From JBGLNL01 sp964548045 (GTDB taxonomy: Bacteria; Chloroflexota; Dehalococcoidia; SZUA-161; SpSt-899), in contig CAZJQZ010000048.1 of NCBI GenBank assembly GCA_964548045.1, positions 1 through 16,600 of the forward strand: 16,600 nt of DNA, written 5' to 3'. Both the position numbers and the translations under genes were made by a program. Below, one piece after another: positions 6,532 to 14,015 of this stretch (position 1 is the stretch's first letter; each line of letters opens with the position of its first letter). The notes beneath the pieces were generated by a model, which saw only the letters and a program-made list of their open reading frames with translations, was not told where the DNA came from and made no database searches.

Positions 6532-6648
6532 TTACTTCTGTTGCATCTCCTGCCCGCAGCACTTGATGGTACCTTCGCCTCCACGGGTGCACATTGCTTC
6601 AGCGCCGCATTTGGTGCACTGGTATCGCTTGCCGGCTGTATTCGCCAT
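6532..6648 (-). CDS. Desulforedoxin-like small iron protein (38 aa), upstream paralogue
   Basis: This 38-residue protein begins M-A-N-T-A-G-K-R-Y. It has cysteines at 11, 14, 30 and 31 (C-x2-C-x15-C-C-G) plus one extra cysteine at 20. It is close in length to free-standing desulforedoxin, a homodimer with one FeS4 centre per chain. The G-K-R-Y-x-C-T start is shared with its neighbour, indicating tandem duplication. AAGGGGTGAA precedes the ATG. A strong sigma70 promoter lies about 30 nt upstream of the start codon. A role in electron transfer or oxidative stress defence is inferred from the family only. Confidence 0.8.
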   Translation of the reverse strand: MANTAGKRYQCTKCGAEAMCTRGGEGTIKCCGQEMQQK

Positions 6649-6678
6649 TACTTCACCCCTTCAAATATTTCAAAGAGT

Positions 6679-6708
6679 ATTATATCTTATCGTCCCTGTG
6701 GCAGTCAA
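6679..6708 (-). promoter_or_regulatory. Strong sigma70 promoter for the desulforedoxin-like pair
   Basis: Reading leftward, TTGACT (6708-6703) and a perfect TATAAT (6684-6679) are separated by 18 nt. The -10 lies about 30 nt before the ATG at 6648. Eleven of twelve hexamer bases match the consensus, the best promoter match I found in the window. Confidence 0.75.
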
Positions 6709-6740
6709 CGCAAGCGAGTGTGTATAATTTTTAAATCGTC

Positions 6741-6780
6741 AAAATTAAGGAGGACTTCAGTATTTGGAGTCCTCCTTTAA
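6741..6780 (-). terminator. Intrinsic terminator after the DUF4139-like gene
   Basis: A perfect 10-bp stem (6777-6768 with 6756-6747) encloses an 11-nt loop and is followed on the leftward strand by AATTTT. It lies about 20 nt past the stop of the DUF4139-like gene and separates that gene from the desulforedoxin promoter. Confidence 0.8.
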
Positions 6781-6799
6781 AAATTGATGCTGGCGATGG

Positions 6800-8431
6800 C
6801 TAGACGTATTGCCGGTATTTGTATTCTAAAGTGATATCCTCGCCCGGTTCGAGGGTAACTTCCCAGGAAACTGATGAATTTGGGTTGAGCCTTTCCAGAC
6901 GACTTCCGTCTTTGGCTGCTTTCCCTTCATGATTCGATTCCAAGACTACGCCGGTTAGATTTTTCGTTACCTCAATTTTGATTTTCTCCGGGGTGAAGTT
7001 TTTGAGGTATAATTCTCCTTCAAGCGTGACCAGATCGTAATATCCGTGATACCATCTTTTCTTTATCTCCCGATCGGTTTCAACTTCCTGGCTCTCAGCC
7101 TGCACGTTAACGGCTGCTGTCAACCGTACATCCGTTGATGCTTTCTTTGGGGTATAGTTGATCGTGTCCTGCGATAGAGGTACGCTTCCATCATTGACTA
7201 CAAGCACGGGGGCGGTCGTCCATGGATGATCTGTGGAATTGATGAGCCTCAGGAAATGCCACACTTGCTGCTCGCTGTCACTGCCTGAGACGTCCCATTT
7301 GTAGATATCCTGAAAATCCACTCTGTCGGTGAGGATCGGATAGTAGCCACGCTCACCCTTGTCCAGAGTCACACCGGATTTGCGGTAAACGAACAGGTCC
7401 GATTCCGAATTCCCCGGCAATCCCGGAATCGTAGTGTAATCGTATCTATCTTCATCTGACGAACCCGAATCGTAATATCGTGGGTCCGGGGCTATCTGGA
7501 CAGTCTGTGTCATGATGTTTGAAAATGCCCCGGCTGATGCTGCAGGCACACCGCCACGTTGCAATGTGCGAACAAACTGCGCCAGGGTCTGCCCAAGGCA
7601 CAACGGTGAATCTATCCCTGCATATTTAAAATTGGGATATCCGATCACGAAAGACACGTCGGTGTTTTCGAGTTTTTCGGCATCATTTATCAGGATTGCC
7701 TTCATGGTCAGGCTGGCTTTCTTTTCATCATCGATATTTATCAAATAGCTCGGTACCCAGCTTATCCCATCCCTGAAATACGAGGCCCGGAGTGTGGCTG
7801 TCCCTGCCTCAACAGGCACCTTGAATTTAAGCTTTTCCTCTTTGCTCTCAACTTCGAGACTGGTTGAATGATTCTCCGGAAACTTGACCCTGATGAAATC
7901 ACTCATTTCCACCGCCACATCGCCTTCATCTGTGCTGATGAGAACGAACTGTGCATCCGAATAGGGGTGGTATGAAGCTGAAAGGCTGTACATCGATGAA
8001 CTGGTTCGACTGGTTGAATCTGATTCGGGCACAGCTTTTAATATGCCGGCAATTATTGAAGAATCCGGCCGGACTATTACTTCAACCTTATTGCCGATAT
8101 TGGCTTTGAGCAGTTCGATCATGCTGATCGCATTGATCTCTTTCGTCGTCTCTTCCAGGCAGGTGATAGCCTCTTCTATTAGAACGTTTTTCTCCCCTGT
8201 TCCCAGCCAGAATGTTCCCAGTGCTGCTTCGGGAACTGACCCGGTTTTTGCCCACCCGTTTTCTGTTTCAAACTCACCTTCGCTCACAAAGAATCCGTAA
8301 CCGTTTTTGAAAACTGCGACGGTTTTGGGCTTCAACTCATTTTCTGCCGAATCTTCAGCAAATACCAAAGGCGGCATGAGCGACAGGGTGATTGTGACAA
8401 TCAGGATCGTTAGTATCGATTTCCGTAACAT
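6800..8431 (-). CDS. Secreted DUF4139-like protein
   Basis: This 543-residue protein has a clear signal peptide: M-L-R-K, then a hydrophobic core to about residue 20, then V-F-A with likely cleavage near 25. The mature part is mostly beta-rich. Residues about 217-270 (S-Y-F-R-D-G-I-S-W-V-P-S-Y and L-E-N-T-D-V-S-F-V-I-G-Y-P) resemble the core of DUF4139, a domain of unknown function in exported or surface proteins. The C-terminal half contains further sandwich-like strands and ends G-E-D-I-T-L-E-Y-K-Y-R. No catalytic motif is seen. It stands alone between a terminator and the histidine kinase gene. Its promoter carries PHO-box-like repeats, so control by the adjacent response regulator is inferred. 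The family call is by pattern memory only. Confidence 0.65.
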   Translation of the reverse strand: MLRKSILTILIVTITLSLMPPLVFAEDSAENELKPKTVAVFKNGYGFFVSEGEFETENGWAKTGSVPEAALGTFWLGTGEKNVLIEEAITCLEETTKEINAISMIELLKANIGNKVEVIVRPDSSIIAGILKAVPESDSTSRTSSSMYSLSASYHPYSDAQFVLISTDEGDVAVEMSDFIRVKFPENHSTSLEVESKEEKLKFKVPVEAGTATLRASYFRDGISWVPSYLINIDDEKKASLTMKAILINDAEKLENTDVSFVIGYPNFKYAGIDSPLCLGQTLAQFVRTLQRGGVPAASAGAFSNIMTQTVQIAPDPRYYDSGSSDEDRYDYTTIPGLPGNSESDLFVYRKSGVTLDKGERGYYPILTDRVDFQDIYKWDVSGSDSEQQVWHFLRLINSTDHPWTTAPVLVVNDGSVPLSQDTINYTPKKASTDVRLTAAVNVQAESQEVETDREIKKRWYHGYYDLVTLEGELYLKNFTPEKIKIEVTKNLTGVVLESNHEGKAAKDGSRLERLNPNSSVSWEVTLEPGEDITLEYKYRQYV

Positions 8432-8460
8432 TTCCCCTCTTTCGATTTGAATTCAAGTTT

Positions 8461-8505
8461 ATTCTAGAGGGAATATGTGACACCTTTGTGATAATGGAAT
8501 GACAG
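8461..8505 (-). promoter_or_regulatory. PHO-box-like triple repeat and -10 for the DUF4139-like gene
   Basis: Reading leftward there are three consecutive 11-bp units, CTGTCATTCCA (8505-8495), TTATCACAAAG (8494-8484) and GTGTCACATAT (8483-8473), then TCCCTC and TAGAAT (8466-8461) as a -10. The last TGTCAC heptamer ends exactly 10 nt upstream of the -10. That is the arrangement of PhoB-activated promoters, where the box replaces the -35. The same kind of repeats precede the nearby response regulator gene. Confidence 0.6.
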
Positions 8506-8563
8506 TCGGGGTGCAGGTGAGGAACAATTAAGGGGCAGAGAATTTTTGTTGATGGAGGAGGTA

Positions 8564-10216
8564 TCAGGCGGAAGGGATGGTGAAGCTGACGGTTGTGCCC
8601 TGCCCTTCGATGCTCTCGATGTTCAATTGACCGCCGTGGGCTTCAACTAGCGTCCGGGCGATGGCCAATCCCAGGCCGGTCCCGCCATCGGCTCGTGAAC
8701 GTGCCTTATCGGTGCGATAAAATCGTTCGCCAATTCTAGGCAGATCATCTGCCGAAACGCCGATGCCTTTGTCGCGCACCTGTGTTAAAATCGATCCATC
8801 CTGATTGGCAGCCATCGTGATTGTGATAGTGCCTTCCGTGTGTGAATACTTGATGGAGTTATCCAGAAGATTGACCAGCACCTGCCGGATCCGGTCGGGA
8901 TCTACTGGCACCGAAGGTAAGTTGGGGTTGATTTCCAGTTTGACAGCCAGGTTTTCAGCTTTGATTTTGGGTGATAGTTGATCGATGATTTCACGGGCCA
9001 GTGCGCCCAAATCCGTCGGCTCCGGATGCAGGTTCAAAGCATCCGAATCGGCCTTCGAAAGTAGCAGCAGGTCATTGACCAGCCGGATCAACCGGTCGGT
9101 TTCGCCTTCCATCGTCTCCAGAAACAGGTCGCGTATTTGCGGGTCGTCCACCGCGCCGTCGCGCAGGGTTTCCAGCATCCCTTTAATTGAAGTGAGCGGC
9201 GTGCGTGATTCGTGAGAGACGTTGGCTACAAAATCGGTTTGCATTTGCCGAGCGGATTGCAGTCGGGTGGTCATATCATTGAAAGTCTGGCTCAACTGCC
9301 CGATCTCATCGTTGGAATTAACCGGCACCTGCTGATCAAGCTGTCCGTGGGCAACTGCGTTGGCGGCTTTGGTCAACCGACGAAGCGGATTGGAGATGGC
9401 CCTGGAAAGCAGCAGGGCAACGATGGCGGAGAGCGCCAGGGCGATACCGGTTGATATGAGTAACCGAGATTGCAGATCGTGTAGAACGGCGCTCACATCG
9501 CTCAGGGGCTGGCTGAGGTAAACGATTCCAAGCAGTTGATCACCGCTGAAAGACGGGAAAGCCAGATGCATGGTACCCTCTCCGGTTTCCTCTGTTCGGC
9601 TGGCGATATTGCCATCGATGGCACGGGCTACCAGTTCATTGGTACTCAAATCGAAACCCTGTTCCTGTTGGTGCGAATCGATCAGCACGATGCCGTTGGC
9701 ATCCAGTATGCGAATGCGGGTTTCCAGTTCGGCGCCCAGTTGGAGCGAGGTGTCGGTTAGCATATTCAAGTTAGCGTTGCTCAAAGAACCTTCGCGGTTA
9801 TCCAGATTGATATTTTGTGATTGGACAGAAAACGCATCATCACCTTTGCGATAGAGTTGAGTGGTATTAAATGCCGGGTCCCAATCTACAATCTGTTGGC
9901 CGATCCTGTACTCCATTTGTTCGTCGGTTGTTGTTGTCGTGCCCGTATCTGAAACCGTGCTCAATGTAACGATCGGGACCTGTTCTACTGAAGGCGTGCC
10001 AATCAAATCGGGGTCGGCATACTCGTAGGAGACGCTGTGAATACTGGGGATGAGCGCTTGGGCCGTTATCCGTGCCTGGGCTTCGAGGCTGTCTCTGGTG
10101 GAATCCATAAAATAGTCTTCTAGAAATGATAGTAGCAGGAATGCCGAAAGCCCCATTGCCAGCACGATTACTGCCAAATGACTTAACGAAAGGCGGACGC
10201 GGATGCTGGAAAACAT
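8564..10216 (-). CDS. PhoR-type sensor histidine kinase
   Basis: This 550-residue membrane sensor kinase would autophosphorylate and pass phosphate to the adjacent response regulator. It has TM1 (about 11-31), an extracytoplasmic sensor region (about 35-245, fold not identified), TM2 (about 251-271), a HAMP linker (about 268-320), HisKA with phospho-acceptor His335, and a HATPase_c domain. The HATPase has an N box at N449/N453, D-K-G-I-G at 482-486 and G-G-T-G-L-G-L-A near 511-518. The H box reads H-E-S-R-T-P rather than the usual H-E-L-R-T-P. The start lies 3 nt after the regulator stop, so the two are co-transcribed. The sensed signal is not visible in the sequence; phosphate is suggested only by family style and the operator repeats. 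Confidence 0.93.
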   Translation of the reverse strand: MFSSIRVRLSLSHLAVIVLAMGLSAFLLLSFLEDYFMDSTRDSLEAQARITAQALIPSIHSVSYEYADPDLIGTPSVEQVPIVTLSTVSDTGTTTTTDEQMEYRIGQQIVDWDPAFNTTQLYRKGDDAFSVQSQNINLDNREGSLSNANLNMLTDTSLQLGAELETRIRILDANGIVLIDSHQQEQGFDLSTNELVARAIDGNIASRTEETGEGTMHLAFPSFSGDQLLGIVYLSQPLSDVSAVLHDLQSRLLISTGIALALSAIVALLLSRAISNPLRRLTKAANAVAHGQLDQQVPVNSNDEIGQLSQTFNDMTTRLQSARQMQTDFVANVSHESRTPLTSIKGMLETLRDGAVDDPQIRDLFLETMEGETDRLIRLVNDLLLLSKADSDALNLHPEPTDLGALAREIIDQLSPKIKAENLAVKLEINPNLPSVPVDPDRIRQVLVNLLDNSIKYSHTEGTITITMAANQDGSILTQVRDKGIGVSADDLPRIGERFYRTDKARSRADGGTGLGLAIARTLVEAHGGQLNIESIEGQGTTVSFTIPSA

Positions 10217-10219
10217 GGA

Positions 10220-10912
10220 TTACTCCGGTTCTACCAATTTGTAGCCCACGCTGCGTACAGTAGTGATGATATCTGTTTTGGGTGAAGCTTCCCGCAGTTT
10301 GCTTCGCAGTCGCTTTATGAGGGCATCAACCACACGCGTATCACCGTAGTAATCGTATCCCCAGACTTTATCGAGAAGTTGCTCTCGTGTTAGCACTCTG
10401 CCTGCGTTGCTGGCCAGGGTGTGAAGCACATCAAATTCCAGAGAGGTGAGTTCCAGTTCCACGGCTCCGAGTCGGGCTTCACGGCTGGAGGGATCAACGG
10501 TTAAATTGCCCAGATGCAGAGTTTCTGCTGGCGATGTTGCAGATTGTGAGGCGGTTCGTCGGAGCACGTTTTTGACCCGGACCATCAACTCGCGTGTGCT
10601 GAATGGTTTGACCACATAATCGTCAGCACCCAGTTCCAGTCCGACTACCCGGTCCACTTCTTCATCGCGGGCGGTAAGCATAATGATGGGCACATCGCGT
10701 TCGCTACGAAGGGTTCGGCAAACTTCGAATCCATCTACTTTGGGAAGCATCAGATCGAGGATGATCAAATCGGGCTGTTCTTTTCGGCCCTGGGCGATGG
10801 CTTCCTCGCCGTCCCGCGCGATGACAACTTCGTAGTTGGCCTTTTCCAAGTTGTACGAGAGCACATCGATGATTGGGGCTTCATCGTCAACGACCATAAT
10901 TTTTGCGCACAT
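10220..10912 (-). CDS. PhoB/OmpR-family response regulator
   Basis: This 230-residue DNA-binding response regulator has a receiver domain (about 3-118) with acidic residues Asp9 and Asp10, phospho-acceptor Asp53 in I-I-L-D-L-M-L-P, Thr80 and Lys102 in V-K-P-F. A winged-helix output domain (about 130-228) contains G-Y-D-Y-Y-G-D-T-R-V-V-D and R-L-R-S-K-L, which is close to PhoB/PhoP. It forms an operon with the kinase (3-nt gap). Its own upstream region carries three 11-bp-phased TGTCA-type repeats, implying autoregulation. The exact regulon and the name PhoB are inferred, since many OmpR-family regulators share these features. Confidence 0.93.
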   Translation of the reverse strand: MCAKIMVVDDEAPIIDVLSYNLEKANYEVVIARDGEEAIAQGRKEQPDLIILDLMLPKVDGFEVCRTLRSERDVPIIMLTARDEEVDRVVGLELGADDYVVKPFSTRELMVRVKNVLRRTASQSATSPAETLHLGNLTVDPSSREARLGAVELELTSLEFDVLHTLASNAGRVLTREQLLDKVWGYDYYGDTRVVDALIKRLRSKLREASPKTDIITTVRSVGYKLVEPE

Positions 10913-10941
10913 AAGCTATTCCGTTGAGCTAATTTGCGTCA

Positions 10942-10997
10942 ATTGTAGCACAAAAGCGGGCGAGGGAAAGGTCAGATATGTGACAGTTTGATGACAA
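10942..10997 (-). promoter_or_regulatory. PHO-box-like repeats and -10 upstream of the response regulator
   Basis: Reading leftward, TTGTCATCAAA (10997-10987), CTGTCACATAT (10986-10976) and the weaker CTGACCTTTCC (10975-10965) are consecutive 11-bp units. A TACAAT -10 follows at 10947-10942. The last clear heptamer lies 21 nt from this -10, one helical turn farther than in the DUF4139-like promoter, and no good -35 is present. The repeats begin only 8 nt after the fabG stop. Confidence 0.55.
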
Positions 10998-11005
10998 AAG
11001 TGGGA

Positions 11006-11755
11006 TTAGGCAATTCCGCCGTCGATAGAGATCACTTGTGCTGTAATGTAGGCAGCGTGTTTGCTGGCCAAAAAGGCTACGAGGTCGGCTATATCATCCG
11101 GTGTGCCGAAGCGTTGCAGTGGAATTCGTTTGATCACTTCATCCTTCATTTCCTGAGAAAGCTTGTCTGTCATGTCGCTGGTGATGAATCCGGGGGCAAT
11201 GGCATTAACGGTAATATTGCGCGAACCCACCTCGCGGGCCGTGCTTTTGGTAAAGGCTATGAGTCCCCCTTTGGCAGCCGAGTAATTCGCCTGACCCTGG
11301 TTTCCTACAATCCCGGCCAGCGAAGAGATATTTATGATCCTTCCTTCGAACTGGTCCATCATCGAACGCAAGGCAAATTTTGTACAAAGATAAGCGCCTC
11401 GCAGATTGGTGTTGATCACCTCATCCCAAGCGCTGTCTGACATGCGGGGAAGCAGGTTATCCTTAGTGATGCCCGCATTATTCACCAGTATATCAATCTT
11501 TCCCCATTTATCGGTTATCTGGCGGGTCATGGCCTTGACCTCGGCTGACTCGGCTACGTTTGCTTTGATCGTAATCGCTTCTGAGCCAAAAGCTTCGATT
11601 TCTTTCGCTACGTCGTTGGCTTCCTGCTCGCTGGATTGATAGTTGACCGCCACGTTAGCTCCCAGCGTCCCAAGTTTGATGGCGATGGCTTTGCCCAGTC
11701 CCCGCGAGGCACCGGTTACTAGGGCTACCTTTCCTGCCAGTTCTCGATCTTCCAT
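11006..11755 (-). CDS. fabG: 3-oxoacyl-ACP reductase FabG
   Basis: FabG is the NADPH-dependent ketoreductase of type II fatty acid synthesis, acting on 3-oxoacyl-ACP. The 249-residue length is normal. The Rossmann motif T-G-A-S-R-G-L-G lies at 14-21, N-N-A-G at 92-95, the catalytic Ser144/Ser145 region follows, and Tyr158 and Lys162 form the classical Y-x3-K. The C-terminal I-D-G-G-I-A is typical. The ATG overlaps the fabF stop as TGATG, and AAGGAG sits inside the end of fabF, so the two are translationally coupled. It is the last gene of the lipid cluster, and no terminator is seen before the response regulator promoter. Confidence 0.93.
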   Translation of the reverse strand: MEDRELAGKVALVTGASRGLGKAIAIKLGTLGANVAVNYQSSEQEANDVAKEIEAFGSEAITIKANVAESAEVKAMTRQITDKWGKIDILVNNAGITKDNLLPRMSDSAWDEVINTNLRGAYLCTKFALRSMMDQFEGRIINISSLAGIVGNQGQANYSAAKGGLIAFTKSTAREVGSRNITVNAIAPGFITSDMTDKLSQEMKDEVIKRIPLQRFGTPDDIADLVAFLASKHAAYITAQVISIDGGIA

Positions 11756-12978
11756 CAGATACTCCTTATCAACAGGCAGCAGTTCTGCCCTCCCATACCG
11801 AATGAGTTGGAGAGGCAGACATTAACCTGCTGTTTTCTGGCTTGATTGGGAACATAGTCAAGGTCGCAGTTGGGGTCAGGGGTTTCATAATTGATAGTTG
11901 GTGGAATGATTCCGTTTTTGACGGTCATTACAGAAGCTACTGCTTCGACAGATCCGGCGGCGCATGCCGAATGCCCGATCATGGATTTGTTGGCACTGAT
12001 GGGAATACTGTAAGCTTTTTGCCCGAAGACCTTTTTGATCGACTCAGTTTCAGCGGAATCGTTGAGCTGGGTGCTGGTACCGTGAGCGTTGATGTAATCA
12101 ACCTGATCCGGTGAAATACCAGCGTCATCAATTGCCATTTTAATAGCTGTGGACTGCTGTTCGGGGTCAGGTGCGGTTTCGCTGAAAGCATCGAAAGACC
12201 ACCCGGCTCCGGCCAGTTCGGCCAGTATCGGAGCACCTCGGGTCTGAGCGTGCTCGTAGCTTTCCAGTATCATCATGCCGCATCCTTCGCCGAAGACGAA
12301 CCCATCACGATTCAAATCAAAGGGTCGGCTGGCTTTCTGAGGGTCCGGGTTGCGTGAAAGGGCTCCCACAATGGACATGCTGGCAATAGCAATGGGGCTG
12401 ATGGTTGCCTCGGTTCCCCCTGCGATCATCACGTCAGCGTGTCCCAGCCGAATATGGTTCATGGCTTTGGCCAGGGCATCCGTGCCGCTGGCGCAGGCGG
12501 CGTTAACAACGCTGTTAGGCCCTTTGAATCCGAATTCGAGCGCTACTTGTGCGGGAACCATGCTGGGAGCGATTTTGGAAACGAACAGGGGATCAATCTT
12601 TTTGGGCCCTCTTCTCTTGAGCTTCTCTCCTTCATCCACAACCAGCGGCGTCATCCCGCTGGTGGCGATCATGGTTCCAACCCTCTGTGGATTCTCTTTT
12701 GTCATATCCAGAGAGGCTGCCTCCAAAGCCATTCTGGTAGCAGCGATGGCGAACTGTGTGCATCTGCCGGTGCGGTCGACACGCTTGATATGCATGTAGT
12801 CGGTCGGTTCAAATCCGTGAACTTCGGCGGCAACTTTAACCTGAAAGTTGGAGGTGTCGAAAATGGTGATAGGCCCAATGCCTGATTTGCCCTCGATCAG
12901 TCCCCGGTAGAAATCATTGGCAGTCAAGCCCAGGGGAGTTATGGCCCCTGCGCCTGTAATTACTACCCTACGATTCAC
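11755..12978 (-). CDS. fabF: Beta-ketoacyl-ACP synthase II FabF
   Basis: FabF condenses malonyl-ACP with acyl-ACP to elongate fatty acids. Starting at the GTG at 12978, the protein has 407 residues, the standard length. AAGGTG lies 6 nt upstream, and V-N-R-R-V-V-I-T-G matches the FabF N-terminus. The frame is open farther upstream, but that sequence overlaps fabL and is not FabF-like. The catalytic triad is Cys162 in N-A-A-C-A-S-G, His299 in N-A-H-G-T-S-T and His336 in I-G-H-S-A-C-A, with Lys331 also present. The C-terminus has the N-S-F-G-M-G-G-Q-N loop, where Gln replaces the more usual His of G-G-H-N. The start lies within the last codons of fabL (11-nt overlap). Confidence 0.93.
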   Translation of the reverse strand: MNRRVVITGAGAITPLGLTANDFYRGLIEGKSGIGPITIFDTSNFQVKVAAEVHGFEPTDYMHIKRVDRTGRCTQFAIAATRMALEAASLDMTKENPQRVGTMIATSGMTPLVVDEGEKLKRRGPKKIDPLFVSKIAPSMVPAQVALEFGFKGPNSVVNAACASGTDALAKAMNHIRLGHADVMIAGGTEATISPIAIASMSIVGALSRNPDPQKASRPFDLNRDGFVFGEGCGMMILESYEHAQTRGAPILAELAGAGWSFDAFSETAPDPEQQSTAIKMAIDDAGISPDQVDYINAHGTSTQLNDSAETESIKKVFGQKAYSIPISANKSMIGHSACAAGSVEAVASVMTVKNGIIPPTINYETPDPNCDLDYVPNQARKQQVNVCLSNSFGMGGQNCCLLIRSI

Positions 12979-13753
12979 TCGATTCACCTTCGGGTACGAA
13001 GCTGGTGGGAAACAGGGAAAAACCGCCATCGATGACGATTATCTGCCCCCGGATCATGACGGATTCTTCTTGACATAAAAACGTAACCACGTTGGCGATG
13101 TCTTCCGGCTGGACCATCCTGCCAGCCGGAGTGGTTTGCCACGCCGGTTTTGGCAGGTTTGGGTCGTTGACATAAAGTTTCAGGGCCTCGGTTTCGACGG
13201 CGGCGGCACATACCCCGTTGACGCAGATTCCTTTCGGGGCCAGTTCAATTGCCAGATATCGGGTGAGGGCTTCCAGTGCGGCCTTTGAGACTCCCACTGA
13301 GGTATAGACCGGCATGACCATTCTTGAGCCGAGGCTGGAGATGCTGACCATCTTGCCTCCGTTTGGCATCAGTCTGGTGGCACGCTGGGCACAGAGGAGG
13401 AATGCCCTGGCGTTGATATCCATGGTCCAGTCCCAGCTTCGCGCGTCAAGTTCGAGTGCGGGCCGGGGGACGCCGGAGGCGGCATTGTTGATCAGGATAT
13501 CCAGTTTGCCGAACTTCGATTCTATCTCATCGAACATGGCGTCTATCTTATCAGGTTCTCCAATGTTACCCTTGATTGCATAGGCGCGGACTCCTCTGGC
13601 GCTGATTTCATCGCAGGTAGACTGAGCAGTGCTTTTCTTGCGGAAGTAGTTAATAATGACGTCGGCGCCTTCATCAGCGATTTTCAATGCTATTACCCGT
13701 CCAATCCCACGGGAACCACCGGTGACCAGAGCTACTTTGCCTTTAAGTGACAT
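12968..13753 (-). CDS. fabL: FabL-type enoyl-ACP reductase (SDR)
   Basis: This 261-residue short-chain dehydrogenase is best read as the NADPH-dependent enoyl-ACP reductase FabL, which completes each elongation cycle. It has T-G-G-S-R-G-I-G at 11-18. The region N-N-A-A-S-G-V with W-D-W-T-M-D-I-N-A is strikingly like Bacillus FabL. The catalytic spacing is Tyr150-x6-Lys157, as in enoyl reductases, not the Y-x3-K of ketoreductases such as FabG. S-K-A-A-L-E-A-L-T-R-Y-L-A-x-E-L and T-P-A-G-R-M-V also follow FabL. It starts 2 nt after acpP ends and overlaps fabF. FabL-type enzymes are known to be less sensitive to triclosan than FabI; that property is not tested here. Confidence 0.85.
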   Translation of the reverse strand: MSLKGKVALVTGGSRGIGRVIALKIADEGADVIINYFRKKSTAQSTCDEISARGVRAYAIKGNIGEPDKIDAMFDEIESKFGKLDILINNAASGVPRPALELDARSWDWTMDINARAFLLCAQRATRLMPNGGKMVSISSLGSRMVMPVYTSVGVSKAALEALTRYLAIELAPKGICVNGVCAAAVETEALKLYVNDPNLPKPAWQTTPAGRMVQPEDIANVVTFLCQEESVMIRGQIIVIDGGFSLFPTSFVPEGESSES

Positions 13754-13755
13754 TA

Positions 13756-14004
13756 CTAACCTTTTTCAGCTATCTTGTTTTCCACATAGGCGAGGAATCC
13801 GCCCATGTTTTGCACTTCCTGAAGTTCATCGTCATCAATCTCTATATCGTAGTGGTCTTCAATTGCTACCAGTATCTGCACGATATCGAGGGAGTCTGCG
13901 TCGAAATCCTTGAAAGTAGCTTCGGGGCTGAAGTTGAGGTCCGGTTTACGGACGATCCTCATCACGATTTGTTTCACCGTCTCTTCAACAGATGCATCGG
14001 TCAT
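13756..14004 (-). CDS. acpP: Acyl carrier protein
   Basis: This 82-residue acidic helical protein carries growing acyl chains on a 4'-phosphopantetheine arm. The attachment site is Ser38 in D-A-D-S-L-D-I-V, followed by the acidic recognition helix ending E-D-H-Y-D-I-E-I-D-D-D-E. AAAGGAGA precedes the ATG and overlaps the end of plsX. Its position between plsX and the fab enzymes matches the common plsX-acpP-fab order. It is the shared substrate carrier for the enzymes around it. Confidence 0.93.
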   Translation of the reverse strand: MTDASVEETVKQIVMRIVRKPDLNFSPEATFKDFDADSLDIVQILVAIEDHYDIEIDDDELQEVQNMGGFLAYVENKIAEKG

Positions 14005-14015
14005 GGTGTTCTCCT

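Noticed and set aside
12979..13029. Extended FabF start at 13029
   Set aside because: The extra 17 residues are the fabL C-terminal region read in another frame. The GTG at 12978 has AAGGTG at the right distance and gives the normal FabF N-terminus.
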